Position numbers and translations under genes: made by a program
The notes under the pieces: model-generated
The model's input: the letters and a program-made list of their open reading frames with translations, nothing else
What the model was told of the DNA's origin: nothing
The model's database searches: none
From: Kitasatospora sp. SUK 42
Lineage (GTDB): Bacteria > Actinomycetota > Actinomycetes > Streptomycetales > Streptomycetaceae
Length of the DNA: 64,000 nt
Reading direction: 5' to 3'
Assembly: GCF_015776785.2 (NCBI RefSeq)
Contig: NZ_LFMD02000003.1
Span: 1,904,081-1,968,080, forward strand
Part shown: positions 25,006 to 34,608 of the stretch, piece by piece
Layout: each line of letters opens with the position of its first letter
Numbering within the stretch: position 1 is the first letter of the stretch

Positions 25006-25473
25006 TCAGGCGCTCTTGACGCGCACCTGGAGCTCGACCTCGACCGGGGCGTCCAGCGGCAGCACCGCGACGCCGACCGCGCTGCGGGCGTGCACCCCGG
25101 CCTCGCCCAGCACCGCGCCGAGCAGCTCGCTGGCGCCGTTGACCACGGCCGGCTGCCCGGTGAAGTCGGGGGCGGAGGCGACGAAGCCGACGACCTTCAC
25201 GACCCGCTCGATCAGGTCGAGGTCGCCGATCACCGACTTGATCGCGGCCAGCGCGTTCAGCGCGCAGACCTGCGCGAGCTCCTTGGCCTCCTCCGGGGAC
25301 ACCTCGGCGCCGACCTTGCCGGTGCTCGGCAGCTTGCCCTCGACGACCGGCAGCTGGCCGGAGGTGAACACGAACTCACCGGAGCGCAGGGCCGGCACGT
25401 ACGCGGCGACCGGAACGGCCACCGGCGGCAGGGTCAGACCCAGCTCGGCAAGCTTCGACTCAACCTTGCTCAT
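25006..25473 (-). CDS. RidA-family enamine/imine deaminase-like protein
   Basis: A 155-residue RidA/YjgF/UK114-like protein; such proteins hydrolyse reactive enamines from PLP enzymes or act as related deaminases. SGEFVFTSGQLP and the family C-terminal region, which here reads VGVAVLPLDAPVEVEL, are visible. The Arg that binds the substrate carboxylate in archetypal RidA (consensus R-x-x-V near PLDxxVE) is not obvious, so it may belong to a divergent Rid subgroup. ATG 25473 overlaps the stop of DUF4177 by ATGA. Confidence 0.87.
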   Translation of the reverse strand: MSKVESKLAELGLTLPPVAVPVAAYVPALRSGEFVFTSGQLPVVEGKLPSTGKVGAEVSPEEAKELAQVCALNALAAIKSVIGDLDLIERVVKVVGFVASAPDFTGQPAVVNGASELLGAVLGEAGVHARSAVGVAVLPLDAPVEVELQVRVKSA

Positions 25474-25628
25474 GCGCTCTTCTCCCGCTTGAAGTAGGCC
25501 ACCAGCTGCTCCGGGTTCGGGCCGGGCACGACCTGGACGAGCTCCCAGCCGTCCTCGCCGAAGTTGTCCAGGATCTGCTTGGTGGCGTGCACGAGCAGGG
25601 GCGCCGTCATGTATTCCCACTTGGTCAT
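25470..25628 (-). CDS. DUF4177 small protein
   Basis: A 52-residue protein (MTKWEYMTAPLLVHATKQIL at its start) with the DUF4177 signature KWEY and the aromatic GEDGWELV motif. It is conserved immediately before RidA in streptomycetes. The stop overlaps the RidA start by four bases (ATGA), so they are coupled. The function is unknown. It is the first gene of the leftward operon and is divergent from the ArsA pair, with about 200 bases between. Confidence 0.85.
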   Translation of the reverse strand: MTKWEYMTAPLLVHATKQILDNFGEDGWELVQVVPGPNPEQLVAYFKREKSA

Positions 25629-25826
25629 GGCCAGACTCTAGACGAGCCTCCGCGACGATCGCCGCCGCACCGTCAGCGGCGTGTGAGGTGGGGCACAAAG
25701 GGGGCATGATTCAGGTCTGGCACCCCGGGTGCTCCGGGCATCAGGCGCGCTCCCTGGTTACCCTCGCGAGAGGGGCGCCCTCGGCTGAGGGGGCGCCCGT
25801 AGGACGGAGACGGACGGAGACGGAGC

Positions 25827-26900
25827 GTGGCACGCACCCCCGGCCAGGCGGCCCGGCGCGACCCCGACTGGGAGGGCGTCCGGCTGCACGTGGTCAGCGG
25901 CAAGGGCGGCACCGGGAAGACCACGCTGGCCGCCGCGCTGGCCCTGGCGCTGGCCGCCGACGGCGGGCGGGTGCTGCTGATCGAGGTCGAGGGCCGGCAG
26001 GGCATCGCCGAGCAGTTCGGCATCGCCGCGCTCCCGTACGAGGAGCGCCGGATCGCCTCGGTCTCCCGCACCCAGCTGGGGCTGCCCGCCGGGGAGGACG
26101 GGCCCGGCGAGGTCCTCGCGCTGGCGATCGACACCGAGCAGGCCCTGCTTGAGTACCTGGAGATGTTCTACAAGCTCGGCCGGGCCGGCAAGGCGCTCCA
26201 GAAGGTCGGCTTCGTCGACTTCGCCACCACCATCGCCCCCGGCGTCCGGGACGTCCTGCTCACCGGCAAGGCCTGCGAGGCGGCCCGGCGCAAGGGCCCG
26301 GACGGGCGGCGCCGCTACGACGCGGTGGTGATGGACGCGCCGCCGACCGGGCGGATCACCCGGTTCCTGAACGTCAACTCCGAGGTCGCCGGGCTGGCCC
26401 GGATCGGCCCGATACACACCCAGGCGCAGGCCGTGATGCGGGTGCTGCGGTCGCCGGAGACGGCGGTGCACCTGGTCACCCTGCTGGAGGAGATGCCCGT
26501 GCAGGAGACGGTCGACGGCATCGCGGAGCTGCACGAGGCGAAGCTCCCGGTGGGCGGGGTGATGGTCAACATGGTCCGGCCGCCGGTGCTGGACGCGGCC
26601 GCCGTGGCCGCGGTGGACGGGGACCACCGCGAGGACGTGGCGCTGGCCCTCGGCGAGGCCGGGCTGGGGGGCCGCTCCCGCAAGGCGGAGACGGTCCGGG
26701 CGGCGGTGGAGCCGCTGCTCGACCCGCTGCTGGAGCAGGCCAGGGAGCACGCGGAGCGGGTCGAGCTGGAGCGCGAGCAGCGCGCCGACCTTCAGCAGCT
26801 GCGGCTCCCGACGTACGAGCTGCCGCTGCTGGGCGAGGGCGTGGACCTCGGCGGGCTGTACCGGCTGGCGGGCGAACTGAAGCGGCAGGGGGCGGCGTGA
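25827..26900 (+). CDS. ArsA/Get3-like ATPase, first of a pair
   Basis: A 357-residue cytoplasmic ATPase with the P-loop GKGGTGKTT (about 26-34), Switch I-like VEGRQG and the DAPPTGRITR motif of ArsA relatives. No arsenite-binding Cys cluster and no arsB nearby, so arsenic transport is unlikely; a chaperone-type role like Get3 is possible. The stop overlaps the next ATPase gene by GTGA, so the pair is made stoichiometrically and probably forms a heterodimer. GTG at 25827. Confidence 0.85.
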   Translation: MARTPGQAARRDPDWEGVRLHVVSGKGGTGKTTLAAALALALAADGGRVLLIEVEGRQGIAEQFGIAALPYEERRIASVSRTQLGLPAGEDGPGEVLALAIDTEQALLEYLEMFYKLGRAGKALQKVGFVDFATTIAPGVRDVLLTGKACEAARRKGPDGRRRYDAVVMDAPPTGRITRFLNVNSEVAGLARIGPIHTQAQAVMRVLRSPETAVHLVTLLEEMPVQETVDGIAELHEAKLPVGGVMVNMVRPPVLDAAAVAAVDGDHREDVALALGEAGLGGRSRKAETVRAAVEPLLDPLLEQAREHAERVELEREQRADLQQLRLPTYELPLLGEGVDLGGLYRLAGELKRQGAA

Positions 26901-28072
26901 GCTCTTCGACGAACGGCGTGCGGGGCACCGGCAGCCGGCTCGCGGTCGACGCGCTGATCGACGACCCGAAGACCAGGATCATCGTCTGCTGCGGCTCGGG
27001 CGGCGTCGGCAAGACCACCACCGCCGCGGCGATCGGCCTGCGGGCCGCCGAGCGCGGTCGCAAGGTCGTGGTGCTGACCATCGACCCGGCCCGGCGGCTG
27101 GCCCAGTCGATGGGCCTGACCGAGCTGGACAACACCCCCCGGGTGGTCAAGGGCGTCACCGGCGACGGAGAGCTCCAGGCCATGATGCTCGACATGAAGC
27201 GGACCTTCGACGAGGTCGTGCTGGCCCACGCCGAGCCCGAACGGGCCAGGGCGATCATGGAGAACCCGTTCTACCAGTCCCTGTCGGCCGGCTTCGCGGG
27301 CACGCAGGAGTACATGGCGATGGAGAAGCTCGGGCAGCTGCGCGCCGCCGAGGAGTGGGACCTGATCGTCGTGGACACCCCGCCGTCCCGCTCGGCGCTG
27401 GACTTCCTGGACGCCCCCAACCGGCTCGGGTCCTTCCTGGACGGCCGGGTGATCCGGATACTGACCGCCCCGGCCAAGGTCGGCGGGCGCAGCGCGATGA
27501 GGTTCCTCAACGCCGGGATGGGCCTGCTCACCGGCACCCTGGGCAAGATCTTCGGCGCCCAGCTGCTCACCGACGTGCAGACCTTCGTCAGCGCGATGGA
27601 CTCGATGTTCGGCGGCTTCCGCGAGCGCGCCGACCGCACCTACCAGCTGCTCAAGGCGCCGGGCACGGCGTTCCTGGTGGTGGCCGCGCCGGAGCGGGAC
27701 GCGCTGCGCGAGGCGGCGTACTTCGTGGACCGGCTCGCCGCGGACCGGATGCCGCTGGCCGGACTGGTGCTCAACCGGGTGCACGGCTCGGGGGCGCCGC
27801 AGCTCACCGCGGAACGGGCGCTGGCGGCCGCCGAGGCCCTGGAGGAGAACGGCTCGGAGCACTCCTCGCCCGAGGCGGAGTTGCTCGCGGCGGGACTGCT
27901 GCGGCTGCACGCCGAGCGGATGCAGATCATGGGGCGCGAGCGGCGCACCCGCGACCGCTTCGTCTCGGTGTACCCGGACGTGCCGATCGTGGAGGTGCCC
28001 GCGCTGCCGGGCGACGTGCACGACCTGGACGGGCTGCGGGCCATCGGGGACCGGCTCAACGGCGCGGCGTAG
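26897..28072 (+). CDS. ArsA/Get3-like ATPase, second of a pair
   Basis: A 391-residue ATPase with P-loop GSGGVGKTT (about 34-42), DPARRL (the ArsA DxxPA-like switch) and DTPPSRSALDFLDAP, the Get3/ArsA signature. The pair precedes wblA in streptomycetes. GTG at 26897 overlaps the previous stop. Residues about 290-345 form a helical insertion. A role in envelope or sporulation processes is inferred only from its wblA/PBP neighbourhood. Confidence 0.87.
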   Translation: MSSSTNGVRGTGSRLAVDALIDDPKTRIIVCCGSGGVGKTTTAAAIGLRAAERGRKVVVLTIDPARRLAQSMGLTELDNTPRVVKGVTGDGELQAMMLDMKRTFDEVVLAHAEPERARAIMENPFYQSLSAGFAGTQEYMAMEKLGQLRAAEEWDLIVVDTPPSRSALDFLDAPNRLGSFLDGRVIRILTAPAKVGGRSAMRFLNAGMGLLTGTLGKIFGAQLLTDVQTFVSAMDSMFGGFRERADRTYQLLKAPGTAFLVVAAPERDALREAAYFVDRLAADRMPLAGLVLNRVHGSGAPQLTAERALAAAEALEENGSEHSSPEAELLAAGLLRLHAERMQIMGRERRTRDRFVSVYPDVPIVEVPALPGDVHDLDGLRAIGDRLNGAA

Positions 28073-28088
28073 TCCCCGCGGGGCGGGC

Positions 28089-28412
28089 TCAGCCCGCCTG
28101 GGCGTAGTCCGTCAGTATCACTCCGGTCGCGAGGGACTCCTCGTACTCGGTGCGGGCCGTCTCCAGCAGCTTCCGCCACGAGATGACCGTCGGACGGCGG
28201 CGCAGCAGCGCCCGGCGCTCCCGCTCCGTCATCCCGCCCCACACCCCGAACTCCACCCGGTTGTCCAGGGCGTCCGCGAGGCATTCCGTACGGACGGGGC
28301 AGCCGCTGCACACCGCCTTCGCGCGGTTCTGCGCCGCCCCCTGGACGAACAGTTCGTCCGGATCACTCGTGCGGCAGGCGGCCTGCGCACTCCAGTCGTC
28401 AACCCAGCCCAT
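28089..28412 (-). CDS. wblA: WhiB-family regulator WblA
   Basis: A 107-residue Fe-S regulator. Four cluster ligands are visible: Cys13, Cys35, Cys38 and Cys44, followed by the G[VI]WGG turn (GVWGG, 56-60) and a basic stretch RRALLRRR that binds DNA or sigma. The position between the ArsA pair and the bifunctional PBP identifies it as WblA, a pleiotropic regulator that represses antibiotic synthesis and is needed for sporulation. This makes it a likely, though indirect, regulator of the island nearby. Confidence 0.93.
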   Translation of the reverse strand: MGWVDDWSAQAACRTSDPDELFVQGAAQNRAKAVCSGCPVRTECLADALDNRVEFGVWGGMTERERRALLRRRPTVISWRKLLETARTEYEESLATGVILTDYAQAG

Positions 28413-28836
28413 CCCGGCGCCGTCCTCTCCCGTATTCGAGGCTCCCCCACGGCGGCAACGGCATATTCACCGTTGCCAGTTGAGGACGTTACGGAAGAAC
28501 GACAGCTTGCAACAGCCCCTTCGGGCTCAATCTCGAATGACCCAATTGGACTATGGGTATCGGTCAGCTCACTCGTTGGAGTGATCGCAGGTCGCGACCC
28601 TTGCCAAGATCAAGGCCCGCACTCTCGCCACAGGCGCCATCACTGAGTGCAACCATCCACACGAGCGCGACAAGCCACAGCCGCCTCAAAAACCGCACGA
28701 GAGCGGGCAATTCGGGCAAGTCTCCCCACTCACAAGAGTGAATGGTGTTGACGCACCGAAGCTGTCGCAAGCTTGTGACAAGCCTAGGCGAACACCTGCC
28801 CTCATGTGCGGGATTCCGGGACGTAGGGTTCTCCTC
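28413..28836. promoter_or_regulatory. wblA-PBP divergent promoter region
   Basis: About 420 bases, AT-richer than the surroundings, as expected for the long wblA leader. A perfect 6-1-6 palindrome GCTTGTGACAAGC lies at 28771-28783, about 55 bases before the PBP start. TAGGGT at 28824-28829 is a -10-like element ending seven bases before the PBP ATG. No gene was seen. Confidence 0.5.
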
Positions 28837-31200
28837 ATGGCACCGAAGCGCCCCCAGGCATCCCCGCCCCCAGGCAACACCGGGGCTCCGCGCCGCAAGA
28901 GCAGCGGATCACCGATGGACCACGCCGGCAACGGCGTGAAGTTCCTGGGCGTCAGCGTGCTCTCCGGAGTCCTGCTGGCAGGCCTCGCCCTGCCCGCCGT
29001 CGGCGCCATCGGGCTGACCGCCAAGGACACGGCGGAGAGCTTCCAGAACATCCCCGACGACTTCAAGACCCCGCCGCTCACCCAGGCGACGCAGATCTTC
29101 GACGCCAAGGGCGGCCTGATCGCCAAGGTCTACGAGCGCGACCGCACCGTCCTCACCGCCGACCAGATGTCGCCCTACATGAGGAAGGCCCAGGTCGACA
29201 TCGAGGACGCCCGGTTCTACGACCACGGCGCCGTCGACCTCAAGGGCATCCTGCGCGCGGTCGGCAAGAACGCGGAGAGCGGCACCACCTCCCAGGGCGC
29301 CTCCACCCTGACCCAGCAGTACGTGAAGAACGTCAACGTGGAGAAGGCCGGCGACGACCAGGCGGCCGTCCTGGAGGCCCAGCGCAAGACCCTGGGCCGC
29401 AAGATCCAGGAGCTGAAGGTCGCGATCAAGCTGGAGGAGGACCTGACCAAGGATCAGATCCTCACCAACTACCTCAACATCACCTTCTACGGCCACCAGG
29501 CCTACGGGGTCGAGTCCGCCTCCCAGCGCTACTTCAGCAAGAGCAACAAGGACCTGAGCATCGCCGAGGCCGCCACCCTGGCCGGCGTGGTCCAGAACCC
29601 GTCGCAGTACGACCCGGTGCGCTACCCCGACAACACGGTCAAGCGCCGCAACGTCGTCATCGACAAGATGCTGGAGAACAAGCACATCACCGCCGACCAG
29701 GCGAAGGAGGCGAAGGCCGCCCCGCTGGGCCTGAAGTTCAAGGACCCGCAGAACGGCTGCATCACCGCCCAGGCCGGCATGGGCTTCTTCTGCGACTACG
29801 TCCGCCACGTGGTCAAGCAGGACCCGGCCTTCGGCAAGAGCGCCGAGGAGCGGAAGAAGCTCTGGGACACCGGCGGTCTGAACATCTACACCACGCTGGA
29901 CCCGGACAAGCAGGCCGCCGCCCAGAACGCCGTCACCAAGAAGGTCAACGTGACCGACCAGGTGTCGGCCGCGGCGACCATGATGGAGCCCGGCACCGGC
30001 AAGATCCTGGCGATGGCCCAGACCCGCCCGTACGGCCTGGACCCGAACAAGAACCAGACCGTCGTCAACCTCAACGTCGACGCCTCGATGGGCGGCGGCA
30101 ACGGCTTCCAGACCGGTTCGACCTTCAAGCCGATCCTGGCCGCGGCCGCGCTGGAGTCGGGCATGTCGAACACCCAGGCGTTCCCGTCCGAGAACAAGAT
30201 CGACTACCCGCAGATGTCCACCTGCTCGGGCACCTGGAAGAACACCGACAAGCCCAAGGCCACGGTGAAGAACGAGTCGGCCGGCGAGGTCGGCCCGTAC
30301 GAGCTCAAGCAGGCCATGGCGCTCTCGGTCAACACCTACTTCGTGCAGATGGAGCAGCAGGTCGGCCTCTGCGCGATGAAGCAGATGGCGAACAAGCTGG
30401 GCATCACCCAGTCCGCCAAGGGCGACGCCTTCCAGGAGGTGCCCTCGATGGTCCTGGGCACCCTGGAGCTGTCCCCGCTGACCATGGCGAACGTCTACGC
30501 GACCTTCGCCGCGCGCGGCAAGTACTGCACCCCGGTCGCGATCAACAAGATCACCACGGTGGACGGCAAGGAGCTCAAGGTCCCGCAGTCACAGTGCAGC
30601 CAGGCCTTCTCCGAGCAGACCGCGGACTCGCTCAACACCGTCCTGCTCAACGTGACCGAGAAGGGCACCGCGGCCGCCCTCGGCCTGGACGACGGCCGCA
30701 AGATCGCCGGTAAGACCGGTACCACCGACGAGAAGAAGGCCGCCTGGTTCGACGGCTACACCCCGTCGCTGGCCACCGCGGTCTGGCTCGGCGGCCCGGC
30801 CGGCGGCGTCAAGATGAAGAACATCAACATCGGCGGCAAGCACTTCGACGAGGTGTTCGGCGCCGACGGCCCCGGCCCGATCTGGCAGATGGCGATGAAC
30901 CAGGCCCTCAAGGGCTCGCCGCTGGAGTCGATCCAGACCACCAACATCCCGGACCCGCAGCCGGCCGCTCCCCCGGCGGGCGCCACTCCGCCCCCGACCG
31001 CCGACCCGAACGCCCAGCAGCCCCAGCAACCCCAGCAGCCGCAGCAGCCCCAGCAGCCGGCCGGGAACCCCCCGCCGCCGCAGCAGGGCGGGCCGGGCAA
31101 CGGGAACGGCAACGCCGGGTTCCCCGGCGGCTTCACCCTCCCGCCGGGCTTCGGCGGCGTGGGCAACGGCAACGGCGGCGGCCGGCACGGCAACGGCTGA
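28837..31200 (+). CDS. Bifunctional class A penicillin-binding protein
   Basis: Peptidoglycan glycosyltransferase and transpeptidase, 787 residues, anchored by one membrane helix at about 36-60. The GT51 domain has the catalytic Glu123 in EDARFYDHG; the transpeptidase motifs are Ser428 (STFK), Ser497 (SVN) and Lys626 (KTGTT). The C-terminal 75 residues are Pro/Gln/Gly/Asn-rich, including QQPQQPQQPQQP, probably a wall-spanning tail. ATG 28837 has no ribosome site; TAGGGT seven bases upstream suggests a leaderless message. A terminator at 31231 separates it from the convergent YqeY gene. Confidence 0.92.
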   Translation: MAPKRPQASPPPGNTGAPRRKSSGSPMDHAGNGVKFLGVSVLSGVLLAGLALPAVGAIGLTAKDTAESFQNIPDDFKTPPLTQATQIFDAKGGLIAKVYERDRTVLTADQMSPYMRKAQVDIEDARFYDHGAVDLKGILRAVGKNAESGTTSQGASTLTQQYVKNVNVEKAGDDQAAVLEAQRKTLGRKIQELKVAIKLEEDLTKDQILTNYLNITFYGHQAYGVESASQRYFSKSNKDLSIAEAATLAGVVQNPSQYDPVRYPDNTVKRRNVVIDKMLENKHITADQAKEAKAAPLGLKFKDPQNGCITAQAGMGFFCDYVRHVVKQDPAFGKSAEERKKLWDTGGLNIYTTLDPDKQAAAQNAVTKKVNVTDQVSAAATMMEPGTGKILAMAQTRPYGLDPNKNQTVVNLNVDASMGGGNGFQTGSTFKPILAAAALESGMSNTQAFPSENKIDYPQMSTCSGTWKNTDKPKATVKNESAGEVGPYELKQAMALSVNTYFVQMEQQVGLCAMKQMANKLGITQSAKGDAFQEVPSMVLGTLELSPLTMANVYATFAARGKYCTPVAINKITTVDGKELKVPQSQCSQAFSEQTADSLNTVLLNVTEKGTAAALGLDDGRKIAGKTGTTDEKKAAWFDGYTPSLATAVWLGGPAGGVKMKNINIGGKHFDEVFGADGPGPIWQMAMNQALKGSPLESIQTTNIPDPQPAAPPAGATPPPTADPNAQQPQQPQQPQQPQQPAGNPPPPQQGGPGNGNGNAGFPGGFTLPPGFGGVGNGNGGGRHGNG

Positions 31201-31230
31201 CCGCACGAGCACGACGGACACGAGCATGAT

Positions 31231-31268
31231 GAAGGGGCGCCCTCCGGTCTTCCGGGGGGCGCCCCTTC
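31231..31268. terminator. Bidirectional terminator, PBP/YqeY
   Basis: Perfect 12-bp stem GAAGGGGCGCCC / GGGCGCCCCTTC with an inner CCGG pairing, between convergent genes. Confidence 0.88.
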
Positions 31269-31311
31269 GTCGTACGGGCCCTCAGCTCGGGCGGGCGGAC
31301 GCGCCCCCCGC

Positions 31312-31770
31312 TCAGACCAGGGCGGCCTTCACGGCGGCGGCCACCCGGCCGCCCTCGGCCAGGCCCTCCACCTTCGGCTTCACCAGCTTCATCACGGCGC
31401 CCATCGCCTGCGGGCCGCTCGCCCCGCTCTCGGCCACGGCGGCGGCCACGATCGCGGCCAGCTCCTCGTCGGAGAGCTGCTTGGGCAGGTACGTCGCCAG
31501 CAGTTCGCCCTCGGCGCGCTCGCGCACGGCCTGCTCGGTCCGGCCGGCCTTGTCGAAGGCCTCGGCCGCCTCCCGGCGCTTCTTCGCCTCGCGGGCGATC
31601 ACCCGCTGCACCTCGTCGTCGGACAGCTCGCGCTTCTCGTCACCCGCCACCTCCTCGCTGGTGACGGCGGACAGTGTGAGCCGGATGGTGGACGAGCGCA
31701 GTTCGTCCCGGGCCTTGATGGCAGCCGTGAGGTCCTCGTGCAGCTGCTCCTTGAGCGTCGTCATGGCCAT
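31312..31770 (-). CDS. GatB/YqeY domain protein
   Basis: A 152-residue helical protein of the YqeY family, related to the C-terminal tRNA-binding domain of GatB. It contains IKARDELRSSTIRL near the start and YLPKQLSDEEL, both typical. The function is unknown, perhaps tRNA-related. ATG at 31770 (MAMTTLKE) is chosen for a GGGAGA site five bases away; the ATG two codons later is also possible. It is the last housekeeping gene before the accessory island. Confidence 0.88.
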   Translation of the reverse strand: MAMTTLKEQLHEDLTAAIKARDELRSSTIRLTLSAVTSEEVAGDEKRELSDDEVQRVIAREAKKRREAAEAFDKAGRTEQAVRERAEGELLATYLPKQLSDEELAAIVAAAVAESGASGPQAMGAVMKLVKPKVEGLAEGGRVAAAVKAALV

Positions 31771-31966
31771 GAGTCTCCCACCTGCGGCGTTCTCCTGCTC
31801 GCCATTAAGCGCGGCCGGGGCTGCGGCGGGCCCGCGCCCCCGTCGGGGAGGTCGCCCGGCGGGGGACTTCCGGCCGTCTGCGCCAGACCACTGGTACACG
31901 AATGTCGCAACTAATAGCCTTTATTGCGTCACTGATGATGCAAGTCTGTGAGTAGGGGATCTCCTC

Positions 31967-32629
31967 ATGCGTGTCATGGTGCTCGGCGCCACCGGCGGTT
32001 CGGGCGGCCGCATCGTCAACCGGCTGCTGGCCGAGGGTGTCACCCCGCGGGCCGCGGTCCGCGGGGCCGGGCCGCACCGGGCCCTGCGGGCGGCCGGTGC
32101 CGATCCGGTCAGATTCGACCTGCTCTCCTCCCCGGCCGAGCTGGCCGCGGCGCTGGACGGCACCGAGGTGGTGCTCAACGCGGCCGCCGCGGCCGGTGTC
32201 CAGGAGGCGCCGGCGGTGGACCGGGACGGCGTGATCGCCGCGATCGACGCCGCGCAGAAGGTCGGCGTCCGGCGGTGGATCCAGGTCTCGATGGCCGGGG
32301 TCGACGACCCGGACCGGCTCCCCGGGCTCCTGCGGTCCGTGGCCGCCGCCAAGCGCGTGGCCGATGACCACCTCACCGGGTCCGCGCTGGCCTGGACGAT
32401 CCTCCGTCCGCCGTGGCTGACCGACGAGGCGGCCACCGGACGGATCGCCTTCCGGGTCACCGAGCAGAGCCGGCTCTCCCGGACGGACCTGGCGGCCGTG
32501 GCGGTCTCCGCGATCGACCGGCCGGCCACCCACGGGCGGATCCTGGAGATCTGCAACGGCAGCACGCCGGTCGAACGCGCACTGGCCGGGCTGGCGGCCG
32601 CCACCGGGCCGACGGAGTCGGCCCGGTGA
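31967..32629 (+). CDS. NAD(P)-binding atypical SDR (NmrA/YwnB-like)
   Basis: A 220-residue Rossmann-fold protein. GATGGSG at 7-13 binds the dinucleotide; there is no YxxxK catalytic pair, so it belongs to the atypical SDR group (NAD(P)-binding, quinone- or redox-sensor types) rather than to ketoreductases. First gene of the island, divergent from YqeY and convergent with the response regulator, with only nine bases between stops. Role in the pathway is uncertain. Confidence 0.8.
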   Translation: MRVMVLGATGGSGGRIVNRLLAEGVTPRAAVRGAGPHRALRAAGADPVRFDLLSSPAELAAALDGTEVVLNAAAAAGVQEAPAVDRDGVIAAIDAAQKVGVRRWIQVSMAGVDDPDRLPGLLRSVAAAKRVADDHLTGSALAWTILRPPWLTDEAATGRIAFRVTEQSRLSRTDLAAVAVSAIDRPATHGRILEICNGSTPVERALAGLAAATGPTESAR

Positions 32630-32638
32630 GGCCCCGGT

Positions 32639-33289
32639 TCAGTCGTCGGCGAGACCTTCCTGAATGGCCAGGACGGCGAGGCGCACCCGGTTCGGGGTGT
32701 CGGTCTTGGTCATCAGGTTCGACACGTGCGTCTTCACCGTGGTCAGGCCGATGTGCATCTGCTCGGCGATCTCGTTGTTCGACAGACCGGCCGCGACCAG
32801 ACGCAGCACCTCCTGCTCCCGGTCCGTGAAGCGGATGGTCCCGCGCCGCCGGTCGCCCTCGCCGTTCCAGGCCCGCGCGGCCCGGGTCACCACCCGGTGG
32901 AGCACCGTCGGGCTGTACGGGCTCTCGCCGGCCGCCGCGCGCCGCACGGCATCGAGCACGGCGGACGGCGGCACGTCCTTGGCGAGGAACCCGCAGGCCC
33001 CGGCCTCCAGCACGGGGTAGAGCCGGTCGTCGTCGTCGAACGTGGTCAGCACGACGACCCGGGTTGCCGGGCGGAGGCGCAGGATCTCCCTGGTCGCGGC
33101 GATGCCGTCCATCCCGGGCATGTGCAGGTCCATCAGGACCACGTCCGGCTGGACCTGCTCGGCGAGCTTCACCGCCTCCATTCCGTTGGCGGCCTCCCCG
33201 ACGACGAGGATGTCCTCGGTCCACTCGCACAGCATCCGCACCCCGGCCCGGACCAGGTGCTGGTCGTCGGCGATCAGCACGTTGATCAC
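32639..33289 (-). CDS. NarL/LuxR-type response regulator
   Basis: A 216-residue two-component regulator: receiver domain with acidic pocket Asp8-Asp9, phospho-acceptor Asp54 in VLMDLHMPGM and conserved Lys104; C-terminal LuxR helix-turn-helix (REQEVLRLVAAGLSNNEIAE). GTG at 33289 overlaps the stop of the kinase gene (GTGA), making it the cognate partner. Probable target: the divergent membrane protein/MMPL genes. Confidence 0.92.
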   Translation of the reverse strand: MINVLIADDQHLVRAGVRMLCEWTEDILVVGEAANGMEAVKLAEQVQPDVVLMDLHMPGMDGIAATREILRLRPATRVVVLTTFDDDDRLYPVLEAGACGFLAKDVPPSAVLDAVRRAAAGESPYSPTVLHRVVTRAARAWNGEGDRRRGTIRFTDREQEVLRLVAAGLSNNEIAEQMHIGLTTVKTHVSNLMTKTDTPNRVRLAVLAIQEGLADD

Positions 33290-34608
33290 GGGCCCACCCC
33301 GCTCGCGGAGGGCGGGAGGGTCGCCGAGATCCGCCAGCCGTCGACGGCCGGTCCGGTGTAGAGCGTCCCGCCGACCAGTGCGACGCGCTCGCGCATGCCC
33401 AGCAGCCCGTAGCCCCCGCTCGCACCGGCCGGGGCCGGACGGGCGGAAGCGGGGGGCAGCGGCAGATCGTTCTCCAGTTCGAGGAACAGCGTCTCGTCCT
33501 CCATCTCCATCCGTATCCGGACCTTGGCGGCGGGGCCGGCGTGCTTGGTGACATTGGCCAGCCCCTCCTGGGCCAGCCTAAGGACCGTCAGCGACCTGAT
33601 CGCGTCCAACTCCGCGATCCGGGGGTCGATCTCGGCCTGGATCGCCAGCCCGGACTGGCGGCCGCGGTCCACCACGCCCTGCACCGCGGCGGGCAGGTCC
33701 GCCGTCTCGGCGAGCAGCGGGGCGAGGTGGTCGGCCACCGGATCGCGCAGCGCGGTCAGCAGCCGGCGCAGGTCGGTCAGCGCGGTGTTCGCACTGGAGT
33801 GCACGTCGTCCAGCACCTCGGCCAGACGCCGGTCGGTCTGCGGAAGCACGTGCCGGGCCACGCCGACCCGCAGCACCGTGGACGCCAGGTGGTGGGCGAC
33901 CATGTCGTGCAACTCCCGCGCGATCGCGGCCCGTTCACCCATCCTGGATCCCCATTCGGCGAGGTCCCGGCTCCGCTCGGCCTCCAGCGCCCGGTCCTGG
34001 GCGATCCTGGTCGCGCGCTCCGCCGACCGGATGTAGCCCGCCAGCAGCACCGGCACACTGACGATCACCGCCGCCCGGTACATCGCCGAGAACAGCTCCG
34101 AGGACAACGGCGAGTCGACGTGGACCAGTTGGGCCAGGGACAGGGAGACCGACGCCACCACGGTCGGGGTTCCCCACCGGCGCACCGCGAGCTCGAACAG
34201 GGCGGCACTGGCTCCGACCTTCGCCTCCACCATCATCGGTGGGGAGAACAACTCGGCCAGCGCCAGCATGGCGCACTGGCCCAGAGCCGTCTCGAACGGG
34301 CGCAGCCCGCTCAGCGCGGCCAGCGCCAGCACACCGAAACCGATCACCCAGTCGGGCGCCCCCAGCGCCTCGGGTCGACGGAGCAGCAGCAGGTAGCCGA
34401 GCCCGAAGGCCACCAGAGCCAGTCGCATCGGCCCGAACCTGTGACCGAAAAGGCGTTCAATCCGCTCTCGCAGCACGAGATCCGACACTACGGGGAATCG
34501 GGCCGCGCTTCCTCCTGCGGACGGAGGAGACGCCTCCTCCATCAGGTCGGACAACTCCGGCCGGATGCCCGAAGCCGCCGGTGCGCCACGCCGGAACCCT
34601 GGACCCAT
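33286..34608 (-). CDS. NarL-family sensor histidine kinase
   Basis: A 440-residue sensor. Hydrophobic segments from about 61-190 form four to six membrane helices with little extracellular loop, suggesting membrane-state or hydrophobic signal sensing. HisKA_3 motif RELHDMVAHHLA puts the phosphorylated residue at His234; the ATPase domain is GYGLLGMRERV near 400. ATG 34608 overlaps the start of the divergent gene, leaving no room for a promoter; a later start at Met23 (34542) is also possible. Operon with its regulator. Confidence 0.88.
   Translation of the reverse strand: MGPGFRRGAPAASGIRPELSDLMEEASPPSAGGSAARFPVVSDLVLRERIERLFGHRFGPMRLALVAFGLGYLLLLRRPEALGAPDWVIGFGVLALAALSGLRPFETALGQCAMLALAELFSPPMMVEAKVGASAALFELAVRRWGTPTVVASVSLSLAQLVHVDSPLSSELFSAMYRAAVIVSVPVLLAGYIRSAERATRIAQDRALEAERSRDLAEWGSRMGERAAIARELHDMVAHHLASTVLRVGVARHVLPQTDRRLAEVLDDVHSSANTALTDLRRLLTALRDPVADHLAPLLAETADLPAAVQGVVDRGRQSGLAIQAEIDPRIAELDAIRSLTVLRLAQEGLANVTKHAGPAAKVRIRMEMEDETLFLELENDLPLPPASARPAPAGASGGYGLLGMRERVALVGGTLYTGPAVDGWRISATLPPSASGVGP

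Noticed and set aside
25827..28072. Arsenic efflux ATPases
   Set aside because: No arsB, arsC or arsR nearby and no cysteine cluster; these are the paired Get3/ArsA-like proteins found next to wblA.
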